This document shows, piece after piece, positions 40,744 through 49,841 of a DNA stretch of 64,000 nucleotides. Every line of letters begins with the position of its first letter. Positions within the stretch are counted from its first letter, which is position 1. Below the pieces are notes generated by a model. That model did not search any database, was not told the DNA's origin, and was given only the letters and a program-made list of their open reading frames with translations. Source of the DNA: Desulfopila inferna. GTDB taxonomy: Bacteria; Desulfobacterota; Desulfobulbia; Desulfobulbales; Desulfocapsaceae. The DNA is taken from the NCBI RefSeq assembly GCF_016919005.1, contig NZ_JAFFQE010000008.1, positions 186,001-250,000 of the forward strand. The letters run 5' to 3'. The position numbers were made by a program, and so were the translations under genes.

Positions 40744-40977
40744 CTAAAGTTCCATAAAGGTTTCTTCAATTATTGTCAGTTTCATTAAGCGAACAAAGCT
40801 TACGCTAATAAGCATTTTTCTGCACTTTGCCTGCACTTCTTCAAGCTCCGCAAGGGGGAATACTGATGCTTTGTTCATTCCGCATCGCCGGAAATCGCCT
40901 TCGGCAAAACGAATGTAATCGTCGCCCACTTTGACGATGAGCAGTTCCGTTGTTTGCTGTGCAGCCTTCTCAACCAT
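40744..40977 (-). CDS. 77-residue protein of the cobamide operon, unknown function
   Basis: From the ATG at 40977 it reads MVEKAAQQTTELLIVKVGDD and then RFAEGDFRRCGMNKASVFPL, a small alpha/beta protein without signal or membrane segment. Its start overlaps the region of the trpD-like stop (GGGTGACGCTA upstream), and its end lies only 4 bp before the fusion gene's start, so the three genes are tightly coupled. It could be a subunit or chaperone of either enzyme. No family recognised. Confidence 0.75.
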   Translation of the reverse strand: MVEKAAQQTTELLIVKVGDDYIRFAEGDFRRCGMNKASVFPLAELEEVQAKCRKMLISVSFVRLMKLTIIEETFMEL

Positions 40978-40982
40978 TAGCG

Positions 40983-42083
40983 TCACCCGCAAGTCAGGGC
41001 AGCTAGTTTTGCAAGTCCTGCATCTGCGTCTCGATTCTGCACCGACACCCACTGCTCCAGCGTCTCAAAGGCCCTGCCAGACAGCAGGATTTCCCTAGCC
41101 CTGGCAACTCCGTCCTGTATGCTGGAAACTTGATTTTGAACATAAAAAATCAAACTGCTATTTAAAATCACAGCATCATTTTGTGCGGTAGATCCTCTTC
41201 CGGCAAGGAGTTCACACATATTTTTTGCAGCGATATCCCGATTCTTTTCTGAAATCAGTAGTTCGGGTGCGTGCAAAGAAACACCCACTTCTTCCGGGAC
41301 AAAAGATATTGGTTCAATCTTCCCCCCGCTTAAACGGGCCCCAACCGTCTCGCCGCAGACGGAAGCCTCATCCATGCCCTTGTCACTCCCGTCTATTGCT
41401 CCATATATAATAATCGCGTCACTGTAACCAATGGCCTGCATAACCTCTGCTACCGGCTGCAAAAGTGCTGGAGAATATACTCCTCGAACTGCAAATTTCG
41501 GAAGACCTGGGTGGGCAAGAGAGGCGGCAATATTGAGGGGAGAACCAAAACAGATTTGAGAAAGGATACGTCCAAGGGCCAGGGGATGGACCTGGGAACT
41601 CATGCCATTAAAAAGACCGATCCCCGCCTCGGTCACACTTTTTTTAACCAGATCAACACCACATTCCACATCGACTCCCAGCAGTTCGACCATATCAACC
41701 GTACCGCAGGATGAAGTGATAGCTCGAGCTCCATGTCTGGCGATCTTGACACCTCCCGCAGCCGCCACAAGCGAGGCAGCGGTACTGATGTTAAATGTCT
41801 TGAAGGTGTCCATGCCGGTACCGCAGTTATCGACAACGGCCAAACCTTCAAAATTCACTTTTACGGTGTCAAACTCGTATACTGCCTTCCAGCCGCCGGC
41901 AACCTCTTCTGCGGTTTCACCTTTTGCGGTAAGAGCGGCGAGAAATGCCCCTTGATGCATCTCGGAAACCTCGTTGGCAAGCACCATTCGAAACGCGTTG
42001 TAGGCACTCTCTTCTGAAAGGTTTTCTCCACGAATAAGCTGACCAATATACTGACCAAGTTTTTGATTCTTTTCCGTATCCAC
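40983..42083 (-). CDS. TrpD-like phosphoribosyltransferase of a cobalamin-riboswitch operon
   Basis: A 366-residue paralogue of anthranilate phosphoribosyltransferase. The TrpD fold is clear: DNCGTGMDTFKTFNIST (PRPP loop), ARHGARAITSSCGTVDMVE and the late segment AIIIYGAIDG. The anthranilate-contact region of true TrpD is replaced by NGMSSQVHPLALGRI. The start is GTG at 42083 with AGAGGTG seven bases upstream; the frame itself is open to 42215. No other trp genes are nearby. Preceded by a cobalamin riboswitch and followed by a dehydrogenase-CobT fusion, it more likely joins PRPP to an aromatic base for cobamide synthesis than works in tryptophan synthesis. This is inference. Confidence 0.82.
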   Translation of the reverse strand: MDTEKNQKLGQYIGQLIRGENLSEESAYNAFRMVLANEVSEMHQGAFLAALTAKGETAEEVAGGWKAVYEFDTVKVNFEGLAVVDNCGTGMDTFKTFNISTAASLVAAAGGVKIARHGARAITSSCGTVDMVELLGVDVECGVDLVKKSVTEAGIGLFNGMSSQVHPLALGRILSQICFGSPLNIAASLAHPGLPKFAVRGVYSPALLQPVAEVMQAIGYSDAIIIYGAIDGSDKGMDEASVCGETVGARLSGGKIEPISFVPEEVGVSLHAPELLISEKNRDIAAKNMCELLAGRGSTAQNDAVILNSSLIFYVQNQVSSIQDGVARAREILLSGRAFETLEQWVSVQNRDADAGLAKLAALTCG

Positions 42084-42277
42084 TGCATAACACCTCTGTG
42101 AAATAAAGTCTGGATACGAAAAACAGGCAGGAAGAGACAACTCTCCGTATCCGACATCATATGCATACAACCCAACATCCCGCTGTAAAAACCACAGGGG
42201 CATAAGGGAATGCATACCCAGATACAGAGAATCTCCAGTAGGTAAACTCTGATGATGGCTGAAACAACGCCACCATA

Positions 42278-42478
42278 TCAGGCAGGCTTTCTGACTTACG
42301 AATTATTCTGCGAAATAACCGCCTTCCCGGATTTCCTCCAGTGACGAATCTTGATATGCTCAAGAGTTAAGACAGCAGGCTACTCTGTACTTAGTTATTG
42401 CAGGCTTCGTATACAGCAATGACTGGCTTGCGACGGATTCACACCGTCTTTCCTTTTAACATAGTGTGCACCTGATGA
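42278..42478 (-). promoter_or_regulatory. Cobalamin (B12) riboswitch
   Basis: On the minus strand, conserved riboswitch blocks occur in order: AAAGGAAAGACGGTGTGAAT with ATCCGTC (42434-42459), a variable arm, CACTGGAGGAAATCCGGGAA with GGCGG (about 42319-42346), and GTCAGAAAGCCTGCC (42281-42295). Their order and spacing match the adenosylcobalamin sensor. It ends about 195 bases before the GTG of the trpD-like gene, which it should repress when cobalamin is plentiful. Confidence 0.9.
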
Positions 42479-42737
42479 ATTTCTTATACCATCTCAACTC
42501 AGAAATTCAATTGATTTCATGATCGCATCATTGCCCTCATATGAATACATGCGCAATGACAATGGACAAGGAATTTCTGCGAAAACGAAAGGAACCGGCT
42601 ATCCCTCGATGAAATTCGCGAAGTGAGGAGCGAAATATGCCTGTGACTAACTTCATTCGAGCTGCTGGATTTGGAGTAGAGAAGCCTTAGCTTCCGTAAA
42701 TGCTCATCTTTACCAGACCCTACCTGGCAGAAAATTA

Positions 42738-42790
42738 TTGACATCCACTTCTATTTTCGTTAACCTCCTCTCCAACATAAAGGTAACGAA
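42738..42790 (+). promoter_or_regulatory. birA promoter with BirA-box-like operator
   Basis: TTGACA at 42738-42743 is a perfect -35 box, 17 bases before TAACCT (42761-42766). Inverted arms TTCGTTAACC (42756-42765) and GGTAACGAA (42782-42790) are 16 bases apart and match the usual layout of BirA operators. The right arm abuts the birA ATG and overlaps its ribosome site, so bound BirA would block both transcription and access to the start. Confidence 0.6.
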
Positions 42791-43714
42791 ATGAATCCAA
42801 AAGATAAAATTTATAATCTGCTCAGAGATGCTGATGATGTCCTTTCCGGCGAAAGGATCAGTGAAGAACTGGGAACCAGCAGGGTCTCCGTCTGGAAACA
42901 TATCCAGGGAATGGTTAAGTCCGGGATCCCTATTGTCTCCTCGCCAAAAGGATATCTCTTGAGTTCGGACCCCGACAGTCTGAATCCCCTTGAATTTGGT
43001 GACCGCAAGGATCAAATTCATCATTTCGGGGAAATACTTTCGACCATGAATGAAGCTATCAAGCTGGCCCAGCAAGGCTGCCCTGAATTTACCGTCGTTG
43101 TAGCCGAACGGCAGACGCAGGGACGCGGGCGCATGGAAAGAGTCTGGGCTTCAGCCGATGGAGGGTTGTATTTTACTCTTGTTCTGCGCCCAATCGTCCC
43201 TGTAATGCTGGCCGGTCTTGTTAATCTGGCAGCCGCAGTTGAGATGGCCGCACTTCTAGGCTCCTATGGTATTACGGCGTCTTTAAAGTGGCCTAACGAT
43301 ATCCTGGTCGGCACCCATAAAATTTGCGGGTTTCTCTCCCAGATGGAAAGTGAAGGCGATCTTCTCCGCCACTTAAATATCGGCATCGGTCTGAATGTAA
43401 ACAATGATCCAAAAAAAGAAGAACCTTCAGCAGTTTCTTTGCGAGAACTGCTGGGCAGGCAGGTGCCGCGCAGAGAAATCCTGATAAATTTCCTGAACCG
43501 TTTCGAAAAGCGGCTTGAGAATTTTGATGCTGCTACGGTGATCGAGGACTGGAAGGCCGGTAACTCCACCATTGGCCAACACGTCAGAATTTCTACATTA
43601 AGAACTACAGTCGAGGGAGTTGCCATGGACATAAATGGCGACGGTGCTTTAATTCTGCAAATGGACGACGGCAGTCACCAAACGGTAGTACACGGCGATT
43701 GTTTCTACCAATAA
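42791..43714 (+). CDS. birA: Biotin--[acetyl-CoA-carboxylase] ligase and biotin repressor
   Basis: A 307-residue bifunctional BirA. The N-terminal winged helix (ERISEELGTSRVSVWKHIQG) marks it as a class II, DNA-binding type. The ligase core has the biotin/ATP loop AERQTQGRGRMERVWAS, KWPNDILVG and the C-terminal SH3-like domain. It makes biotinyl-AMP, loads biotin carboxyl carrier protein and represses biotin genes. It starts directly behind the proposed operator and heads the birA-bioY-bioM-bioN operon. Confidence 0.95.
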   Translation: MNPKDKIYNLLRDADDVLSGERISEELGTSRVSVWKHIQGMVKSGIPIVSSPKGYLLSSDPDSLNPLEFGDRKDQIHHFGEILSTMNEAIKLAQQGCPEFTVVVAERQTQGRGRMERVWASADGGLYFTLVLRPIVPVMLAGLVNLAAAVEMAALLGSYGITASLKWPNDILVGTHKICGFLSQMESEGDLLRHLNIGIGLNVNNDPKKEEPSAVSLRELLGRQVPRREILINFLNRFEKRLENFDAATVIEDWKAGNSTIGQHVRISTLRTTVEGVAMDINGDGALILQMDDGSHQTVVHGDCFYQ

Positions 43715-43730
43715 AGGATATTCAATAAAG

Positions 43731-44291
43731 ATGGACTCATCAACAGCACAATTGAAACCGATGGTATATGCATCACTCATGGCTACCCTTATAGCTGTGG
43801 GCTCCTACATCGCCATTCCGATCGGTCCAGTTCCCATTGTCATGCAAAACCTTTTTGTCATGCTGGCGGGCCTTCTGCTCGGCGGACGCTGGGGATTTAC
43901 CAGTGTCGCGGTATATCTGCTGGCAGGAGCTATCGGTTTGCCGGTTTTTGCAGGCGGTACCGGAGGGATTGGTAAGTTTTTCGGACCGACGGGAGGCTAT
44001 CTGGTGGGCTATGCCGCTGCGGTTTATGTCATCGGTATAATAAGCGAAAGAGGCAGGGATAGGGTCATTATCGATGTCCTTGCCATGCTGGTCGGCACAA
44101 TCATCATCTATACCTTTGGCGTCTCATGGCTCAAAATAGTTACAGGCATGAGCGCATCCAAGGCCATAGCCGTTGGTATGTTACCTTTTATTCTGGGTGA
44201 TGCCCTGAAGATCGCCGCAGCCATACCCATCGCCAGAGCTCTGAGACCGATTATAGCTGGTTCAGCAGGCCACCTGCATCCGGCAAAATAA
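43731..44291 (+). CDS. bioY: Biotin transporter S-component BioY
   Basis: The 186-residue membrane protein has six hydrophobic segments and BioY hallmarks: IPIGPVPIVMQNLFVMLAG, the Gly-rich GLPVFAGGTGGI and GPTGGYLVGY. BioY binds biotin in the membrane and works with the ECF module encoded next to it. It lies 16 bp after birA. Confidence 0.95.
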   Translation: MDSSTAQLKPMVYASLMATLIAVGSYIAIPIGPVPIVMQNLFVMLAGLLLGGRWGFTSVAVYLLAGAIGLPVFAGGTGGIGKFFGPTGGYLVGYAAAVYVIGIISERGRDRVIIDVLAMLVGTIIIYTFGVSWLKIVTGMSASKAIAVGMLPFILGDALKIAAAIPIARALRPIIAGSAGHLHPAK

Positions 44292-44295
44292 AGCT

Positions 44296-45045
44296 ATGGC
44301 CATCATTGAGACGTCCGTACTCTGTCATCGCTTCTCCGATGGCACCCTGGCTATCAACAATGTGTCCCTTACCTTGCGTAAGGGTGAATTTACTGTTATT
44401 GCCGGAGCAAACGGCTCTGGAAAAACGACTCTGCTGCGCCATTTCAACGGCCTTCTTTCTCCCGAGTCCGGTGAAGTCCATGTCAACGGCATCTCGGTCA
44501 AAAAGAATCCACAGGCTGCCAGACAAATGGTCGGCATGGTCTTCCAGGATGCCGACAGCCAGATAGTCGGGGATACCGTCTATGACGATGTAGCATTTGG
44601 CCCGGAAAACCTGCGGTTGTCCCGCAATGAGATTGACCGGCGCGTGGCCCGGTCCCTTGCCGACGTCAATCTTGCCGGGTTTGAGGACAAACGGCCGCAC
44701 AATCTTTCCGGAGGCGAAAAGCGTCGTCTGGCCATAGCCGGTGTTCTGGCAATGGCACCGCAGGTGCTGTTAATGGACGAACCGTTTTCGAATCTGGATT
44801 ATCCCGGCACATGCACTGTCTTATCCCATATCATTGATCTTCATAAGGCGGGCCATACGATAATCATAACCACTCACGACCTGGAAAAGGTGATAAGTGT
44901 CGCCCAAAGGTTGATTGTGATGGAGAAAGGACAGATAGTCGAAGATGGGCTGCCGGAGAATGTGATTCAGGGGATTGAACGATTCGGGGTTCGACCACCC
45001 TGCTCGGTTCAATTTGGCAAAGGAATTCAGCCATGGGTGAATTAG
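44296..45045 (+). CDS. bioM: Energy-coupling factor ATPase for biotin uptake (BioM/CbiO type)
   Basis: The 249-residue ABC ATPase has Walker A GANGSGKTT, Q-loop VFQDADSQ typical of ECF ATPases, signature NLSGGEKRRLAIAG, Walker B LLMDEPFSNLD and H-loop TTHD. It drives the ECF transporter with BioY and BioN. It begins 4 bp after bioY and overlaps bioN by 13 bp. Confidence 0.93.
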   Translation: MAIIETSVLCHRFSDGTLAINNVSLTLRKGEFTVIAGANGSGKTTLLRHFNGLLSPESGEVHVNGISVKKNPQAARQMVGMVFQDADSQIVGDTVYDDVAFGPENLRLSRNEIDRRVARSLADVNLAGFEDKRPHNLSGGEKRRLAIAGVLAMAPQVLLMDEPFSNLDYPGTCTVLSHIIDLHKAGHTIIITTHDLEKVISVAQRLIVMEKGQIVEDGLPENVIQGIERFGVRPPCSVQFGKGIQPWVN

Positions 45046-45773
45046 CGACAGTCGGTTTCACCCCGGGTAATTCATACCTGCACCGGCTGGACCCGCGTAC
45101 CAAGCAAATATTGCTCATGGTTCTGGGAATGACCAGTCTGTGGGCCAATGTCCTGTTTTTAGCGATCACTTCGGTTGTTGTGATTTCTATGTTCCATTCA
45201 ACCAACTTGCGCCTTTATCGCCTTATCCGTGAGACCAGGTATTTCCTGTTCTTTCTTCTTTTTTTATTTATCATTAAGGCGGTCCATCTTAACCAGCAGT
45301 TAATCCCGGAAATTACCTGGAGCCAGGCTGTAATCGCTCTGATATTCTGTTGGAGATTACTGCTGATTGTAATCATGGGTATGTTGCTGATCTCCACCAC
45401 CCGTACCGCGGAGATACGCGCGACCCTCATCTGGGCCTTAAAACCAATTCCTTTTGTGAATGGAGAAACTACGGCGACAATGGTGGGCCTGATCGTGCGC
45501 TTTCTCCCCCTGATTCTCTTTGAGGCCGGTGAAATAGGGGATGCCATGCGGGCTCGGGGCGTGGAGCGAAGACAAAATTACCTGATCCGCATGATCAGGT
45601 TCACGACCACACTGTTTCGTCGGGCTTTCCTGCGGGCGGACGAGCTTGTGGATACCATGCAGGCCAGATGCTACAGCGAGCACCGTACCCTGCCGGAAAT
45701 CTCTTTCGCTCTCAATGACCTGATTGCCGCCGCGGCAGGTATCTTAATGCTGCTGACGGCGTTGATCCCCTAA
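45033..45773 (+). CDS. bioN: Energy-coupling factor transmembrane protein (BioN/EcfT type)
   Basis: A 246-residue membrane protein with four or five helices and the two EcfT coupling motifs, GDAMRARGVERRQ (ARG) and a second in MQARCYSE (ARC in place of ARG). It links BioY to the BioM ATPase. Its start lies inside the bioM 3' end. It is the last gene of the biotin operon and the last backbone gene before the mobile region. Confidence 0.92.
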   Translation: MGELATVGFTPGNSYLHRLDPRTKQILLMVLGMTSLWANVLFLAITSVVVISMFHSTNLRLYRLIRETRYFLFFLLFLFIIKAVHLNQQLIPEITWSQAVIALIFCWRLLLIVIMGMLLISTTRTAEIRATLIWALKPIPFVNGETTATMVGLIVRFLPLILFEAGEIGDAMRARGVERRQNYLIRMIRFTTTLFRRAFLRADELVDTMQARCYSEHRTLPEISFALNDLIAAAAGILMLLTALIP

Positions 45774-45849
45774 AAGTCCTGCAGATCAATTCCATTACTC
45801 GCTTCGGTTATTATCCGCTTCTCTCCAGTCTTCGTGGATGTTGAAAGAA

Positions 45850-46903
45850 GTAAGAAGGGTCAAGTCTTTGCTTGACTCTTGCTGAGCTTCTGACTTATTT
45901 CTTCAATTCGATCTCGTAATGGCTTGTCTTCCAGAAGTTTTTTCTCCGTCCTTGTAACAATACTGCTTACCGAACTGTATTTCAGAAGCTCAAATTGACG
46001 GCCTATCGTTTCAAGACTCAATCCGCATTTTTCCCTGGCAAGGTAGACAGCCACATTTCGAGCCTCGTTCACCTGTCCTCGTTTTGTCTGCTCTAAATGT
46101 TTTTGCTCAATCTCATAGTATTCACATACTGCCCTTTTAATATCGTCTATCGTCGGGGTAAGGTGCTTTGATTGAGGTATTTCTTTATGATTCTGTAGTT
46201 GTCGGTATGTGGATTTAACCCAATCAATAAAATTTTGAGAGCCGAAAAACGAAGTTAAGTTTTTTCTGCTGAAAAAATTGGTGAATTCAGCGGATTCTTC
46301 GCATTGTACAAAGTCTTTATACTGTTTTTTCGCCCTGTGTGGATCCTGATCGAACATACGAAGCAAAAACTCCTTATGCAGCCAATCCCATTTTTTCGCA
46401 GAGTTACTATACTCCCGATGGCTGGACCAGAGATAATCTCCCACACCATTACACATATTCGCCCTGACGGGGTTTCTGTGAATGTAACGTAATAATTCCA
46501 GGAGATGACTGTCTTCCTGGACGAGAACGCTCTTATAGCGTCCACGAAACAGTTGCCCATCGGTGTTCCGTCGCCGATTGTAACGCTGGGTATAGACACC
46601 GTTGATGTGTCGCATCGCCCGCGACAGATTAGCGAGAGGTGTCTGTACCAGGATATGATAATGATTGGACATCAGGCAAAATACAGAAACCCTGAGCTCG
46701 AACATCTCGGAGGTTTCCTGCAGTAGAGCAATAAAGGTCTCATAGTCATCTCTATCAACGAAAATATTTTCACCACGCCTTCCACGGTTCATCACGTGAT
46801 ACCACGCGCCGGGGTATTCTATTCGAAGAGGTCTAGACATAATGAAAGAATTTATTGCAATCCGCAGAATGAGTCATGCAAAGATTTGACCCCTTTCCTT
46901 TTC
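45850..46903 (-). mobile_element. RAYT/REP-type element with palindromic ends
   Basis: The transposase gene is bracketed by related hairpins: AAGGGTCAAGTCTTTGCTTG at 45855-45874 and, inverted, GAGTCATGCAAAGATTTGAC then CCCTT at 46871-46895. Each arm is itself a short palindrome (GTCAA...TTGAC). A third copy without a transposase lies at 52083-52107. The element sits exactly between the biotin operon and the first integron cassette and truncates the terminal attC. Confidence 0.7.
45860..46840 (-). CDS. REP-associated tyrosine transposase (RAYT) with DnaA-like C-terminal domain
   Basis: A 326-residue Y1-type transposase. The start RPLRIEYPGAWYHVMNRG, the metal-binding His pair in MSNHYHI (His60, His62) and the nucleophile Tyr119 in LLRYIHRNPVRA are the family hallmarks. 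Beyond residue about 215 there is a second domain, with EYYEIEQKHLEQ, ARNVAVYLARE, GLSLETIGRQF and YSSVSSIV. This resembles the DnaA domain IV helix-turn-helix that binds DnaA boxes. Such fusions probably help locate or load onto DNA. The gene looks intact. Confidence 0.88.
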   Translation of the reverse strand: MSRPLRIEYPGAWYHVMNRGRRGENIFVDRDDYETFIALLQETSEMFELRVSVFCLMSNHYHILVQTPLANLSRAMRHINGVYTQRYNRRRNTDGQLFRGRYKSVLVQEDSHLLELLRYIHRNPVRANMCNGVGDYLWSSHREYSNSAKKWDWLHKEFLLRMFDQDPHRAKKQYKDFVQCEESAEFTNFFSRKNLTSFFGSQNFIDWVKSTYRQLQNHKEIPQSKHLTPTIDDIKRAVCEYYEIEQKHLEQTKRGQVNEARNVAVYLAREKCGLSLETIGRQFELLKYSSVSSIVTRTEKKLLEDKPLRDRIEEISQKLSKSQAKT

Positions 46904-46923
46904 TTTACTCAGGTTAGGCGCGC

Positions 46924-47298
46924 CTACGACCATGACTCATTCTCATTGCATACGAGGTGAACAATTGACGATGGACTGGATATCCAGAATGCCTGAAATC
47001 CATCAGGTAACGGCTCGATGTCGTCACAGCGGACTACACCCGGGACCTTAAGTTGATCTGCTGCAACCGAAATGTCATCTGTTACAATCTCCAGCCATAT
47101 TTCCGATTGGCTTATGCCTGGTACCCGATCTATCCACAGATTGTTAGACCCGAACTCGAAACCAATCGCGGGTGCGTGCTCGGTAATTTCTTTGAGGCCA
47201 AGTACAGAGCGATAGAAGTGAACTGTGGCCTCATACTGGTGAGGGGGTACCTTCATTGCGATGTTACGGCCAGCAGAGAACTTAGCTTGTTTAGTCAT
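46924..47298 (-). CDS. VOC-superfamily (glyoxalase/bleomycin-resistance fold) cassette protein
   Basis: The 124-residue protein has the paired beta-alpha-beta-beta-beta modules of the vicinal-oxygen-chelate fold, with ATVHFYRSVLGLKEI near the N-terminus and FQAFWISSPSSIVHLV at the end. Substrate and metal use cannot be told. It is the most distal cassette, with an AAGGAG site before its ATG and attC on its upstream side. Confidence 0.8.
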   Translation of the reverse strand: MTKQAKFSAGRNIAMKVPPHQYEATVHFYRSVLGLKEITEHAPAIGFEFGSNNLWIDRVPGISQSEIWLEIVTDDISVAADQLKVPGVVRCDDIEPLPDGFQAFWISSPSSIVHLVCNENESWS

Positions 47299-47319
47299 GT
47301 GTATGTACTCCTTTAAGCA

Positions 47320-47375
47320 CCCTAACGTTTCAAATCTGCGGAGTTTTTTAGTCCGCTGAATTTGGGTGGTTAGCC
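47320..47375 (-). other. attC site 1
   Basis: Outer boxes CCCTAAC (47320-47326) and GTTAGCC (47369-47375), inner arms AAATCTGCGGA/TCCGCTGAATTT. Lies 3 bp after the stop of the ZIP cassette gene. Confidence 0.75.
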
Positions 47376-47378
47376 GGG

Positions 47379-48098
47379 TTAATAGGAATTAGAAATCATA
47401 TAACCTATGACTCCGAGGAGGAATCCAGATATTGCTCCTAATGATGGAGCCCAATGTTTTTTTATTCTAGCTTTTGGAGCGATATCTTGAAAGATTAAGT
47501 ACAAAATTCCACCAGCGCAGAATACCATAATCCTGTCAAGCAAGATTTCATTCCCCGTCAAATATTTCAACCCAATGACAGCAGAAAGAGGGCCGAGTAA
47601 CGCAAGGCCTGAAAAAATAATAATGGCACTGTGGCCGGAACAATAACGGTTAGCTTTAACTTCACGATAAGCATTGAATCCTTCAGGTAAATTTTGAAGC
47701 GCAATTAAAAATGCAACTAGCGATGCCTTAGATATGTCCGTTGAAATGATCGCCCCAAGAGCCATTGCTTCTGGGACAAAATCAAGCAACATTGCTATTA
47801 CTTGGGAGATTGCTCCACCACGCAAAGAAATGAGAAATTCGACAAGTAAAAAAAATATTGCGCCACTGAAAAAGCAAATAGAGACCGAAAGGACAGATTG
47901 ATTTTGAATTCCTTCAGGAATAAGAACCATAGCTATAGCCGCTAATAGTGCACCTCCTCCGAAAGAAATTACTGCATGACGGAATTCATTTTCTAGCCAA
48001 TAAGGGTGTATGCGTTCAATGGCGGCAATTGCACCACCAATCGGTATTGCAATTCCTGCAAGTAATGCAAGCAACATAGCAACGTAAATTTCAGGCAT
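47379..48098 (-). CDS. ZIP-family metal transporter cassette
   Basis: A 239-residue protein with eight hydrophobic segments. The metal-site motifs of ZIP proteins are visible: FVPEAMALGAI in helix IV and IALQNLPEGFNAYRE in helix V. The typical His is missing from the first motif (PEA in place of a His-containing motif) and the second keeps NLPEG. It likely moves divalent metal such as zinc inward. Cassette location and minus orientation match its neighbours. Confidence 0.85.
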   Translation of the reverse strand: MPEIYVAMLLALLAGIAIPIGGAIAAIERIHPYWLENEFRHAVISFGGGALLAAIAMVLIPEGIQNQSVLSVSICFFSGAIFFLLVEFLISLRGGAISQVIAMLLDFVPEAMALGAIISTDISKASLVAFLIALQNLPEGFNAYREVKANRYCSGHSAIIIFSGLALLGPLSAVIGLKYLTGNEILLDRIMVFCAGGILYLIFQDIAPKARIKKHWAPSLGAISGFLLGVIGYMISNSY

Positions 48099-48117
48099 GG
48101 TATCTTTCCTGGCTAAC

Positions 48118-49841
48118 GAGTCTGTAGAAAAAGCCTCTTTTCAAAGGCGAGCTTCCGGAGCCACCTGATTTTAAAAAAAACCAGGTAATTGATTTCACCA
48201 TCCACGACTTTTAAGATTCAGCTTCCCTTTATACCATTTTCGTTCACCTGGACCTATATTCACTGCTATTGCAGGGGGCCTTCCTACACTTTCAGTCTTT
48301 ACGCAACTCCTTTTCCGAAGACATGCACTTTCTTCAAGTTATGTACAATACAGAAGAGATTCCATTGGGTATTTACCTTCTTCTTCCCCCGCAGGCTGAA
48401 CCTATCCAGTCGCATAATGGATCTGATATGGGCAAAGGGTGGTTCGCCAACGGCCAGCCTCATTCCGTAGATGGTTCGACCGACAGTCGTATCGATTTTC
48501 CGTTTCATCTTTTCGGTAAACCTTTCTTTTCCTGATCGTGATTTACCCGTAAAGTAAGCAAGCTGGCGGATCTCTGTTTTCTCTGGGTAACGGAGGCATT
48601 GCCTTCTGAGCTTGCAGTTCATACAATCACGCTTTGCACCTTTGAACTTGTAGGCTTGATAGTCCTTCACCTTCACATTGGAACCGCTGCGGTAGAGTCT
48701 TTTGCCCGCCGGACAAACCGCATGGGACAGGTCGTCTGCAAAGAAAAAGTCCTTTGGCCTGAAGAGTCTTTTACCTCCACTTCTCGGCCTGCCGTGATAG
48801 CCGAGCAAGTCGTTGTAGCGCTCTTGGGTTGCAAAGCGGGGATCCCGTTTCCGGAAGTGGTTGTCTGCCACATAGCCGTCTATCTCTTTCTTGAAGAGAT
48901 ATTTCATGTTCCCCTCAGAATGGTAGCCGCTGTCGGCAACCACCTGAGCCCGCCCCAGTGCTTCTGCGTCTCCGATATTTTCCAAATTGGTTTTGATTGT
49001 TTCCACGGCAGGAATCAGCAAGTTACTCTCATGTCCCTGGCCATAAGCTTCAGCACCGACAATGATCTGGTGTTTCTGATCCACTGAGGCGACACCGACA
49101 TATCCCTGAATAATGCCTTTGGAAGTTGCTATTTTGGCTGATTCGTTGTCAGTGGCTCAAGAACTTCCGGCTCTTCACAGGATTCATCCATGTACAGGTG
49201 GTGAGTAACCATCCGGCGCAGGGCTTGTTCCATCTTCTCAGCCTTGCGCTTCAAATCGGCCCGAGTTCCACTCCACTCCTTCGAGGCGTTGCTCGGCAAT
49301 TTGCAGCCGTCAATGGCAAACATTTCCTTGGCGATGAGGTTTTGCTGATCACAGATCAGAAGCACCTGAAGAAAGAGACCGACCACTTCCTTGTCCATGC
49401 TGGAAATAAAATCGGCAATAGTCGTGAAGTGGGGGCGACTATTAGCTGATAGGGCCATGAACAAAATGTTTTCTTCACAGCACCGAGCTATGGCGCGGCT
49501 TGAGGTGATGCCTCTGGAGTAGGCAAAGAGGATGACCTTGAGCAGGATTCTGGGATCGTATGCTGGAGCGCCGGTTTCGTCGTTATGAAATCGCTGGTCG
49601 AAAATTGTCAGATCGAGCTCGTTGTCGACCAGATAATTAAGCGTGTATTCGAAGGTACCTTTCTGAATCTGCTTGTTGAAAAAAACCGGGATGAACTGAC
49701 CTTGGGAGTAGGAGTAAGGCTTGTATTTTGCCATGATATCCGACTTTCGGTAGAGTTGAGCGGTTGATTACCAACATTTGCAGCTAAATATACCAATAAG
49801 TGCCTGTTTTTAAAAGCGCAAAAACCTTTTCCTACAGACTC
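48118..49841 (-). mobile_element. IS1182-type insertion sequence in an attC core
   Basis: The 1,724-bp element has ends GAGTCTGTAG (48118) and CTACAGACTC (49832-49841), a perfect 10-bp inverted repeat. It is flanked by AAC on both sides (48115-48117, 49842-49844). It splits the attC that follows the 301-residue cassette gene exactly at the GTT recombination core. The transposase is frameshifted. A 246-bp copy of its left end stands in the same attC context at 57367. Confidence 0.85.
48299..49734 (-). pseudogene. IS1182-family transposase with one frameshift
   Basis: The N-terminal frame (49734-49129) reads MAKYKPYSYSQGQFIPVFF, then DUF772-like RITSSRAIARCCEENI, and ends LEPLTTNQPK. The C-terminal frame continues as DNESAKIATSKGIIQGYVGV, then HQIIVGAEAYGQGHESNLL and a DDE-type C-terminus. 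The frames part by one base near 49150. The family is normally a single frame and no strong slippery sequence is seen, so this is most likely an inactivating indel. Confidence 0.85.

Noticed and set aside
42083-42215. N-terminal extension of the TrpD-like protein
   Set aside because: The 44 extra codons cover leader RNA and lack similarity, while the GTG at 42083 has a strong ribosome site.
49129-49170. Programmed frameshift in the IS1182-type transposase
   Set aside because: The family is normally one frame and the site has no strong slippery heptamer with a following hairpin. A plain one-base indel explains it better.
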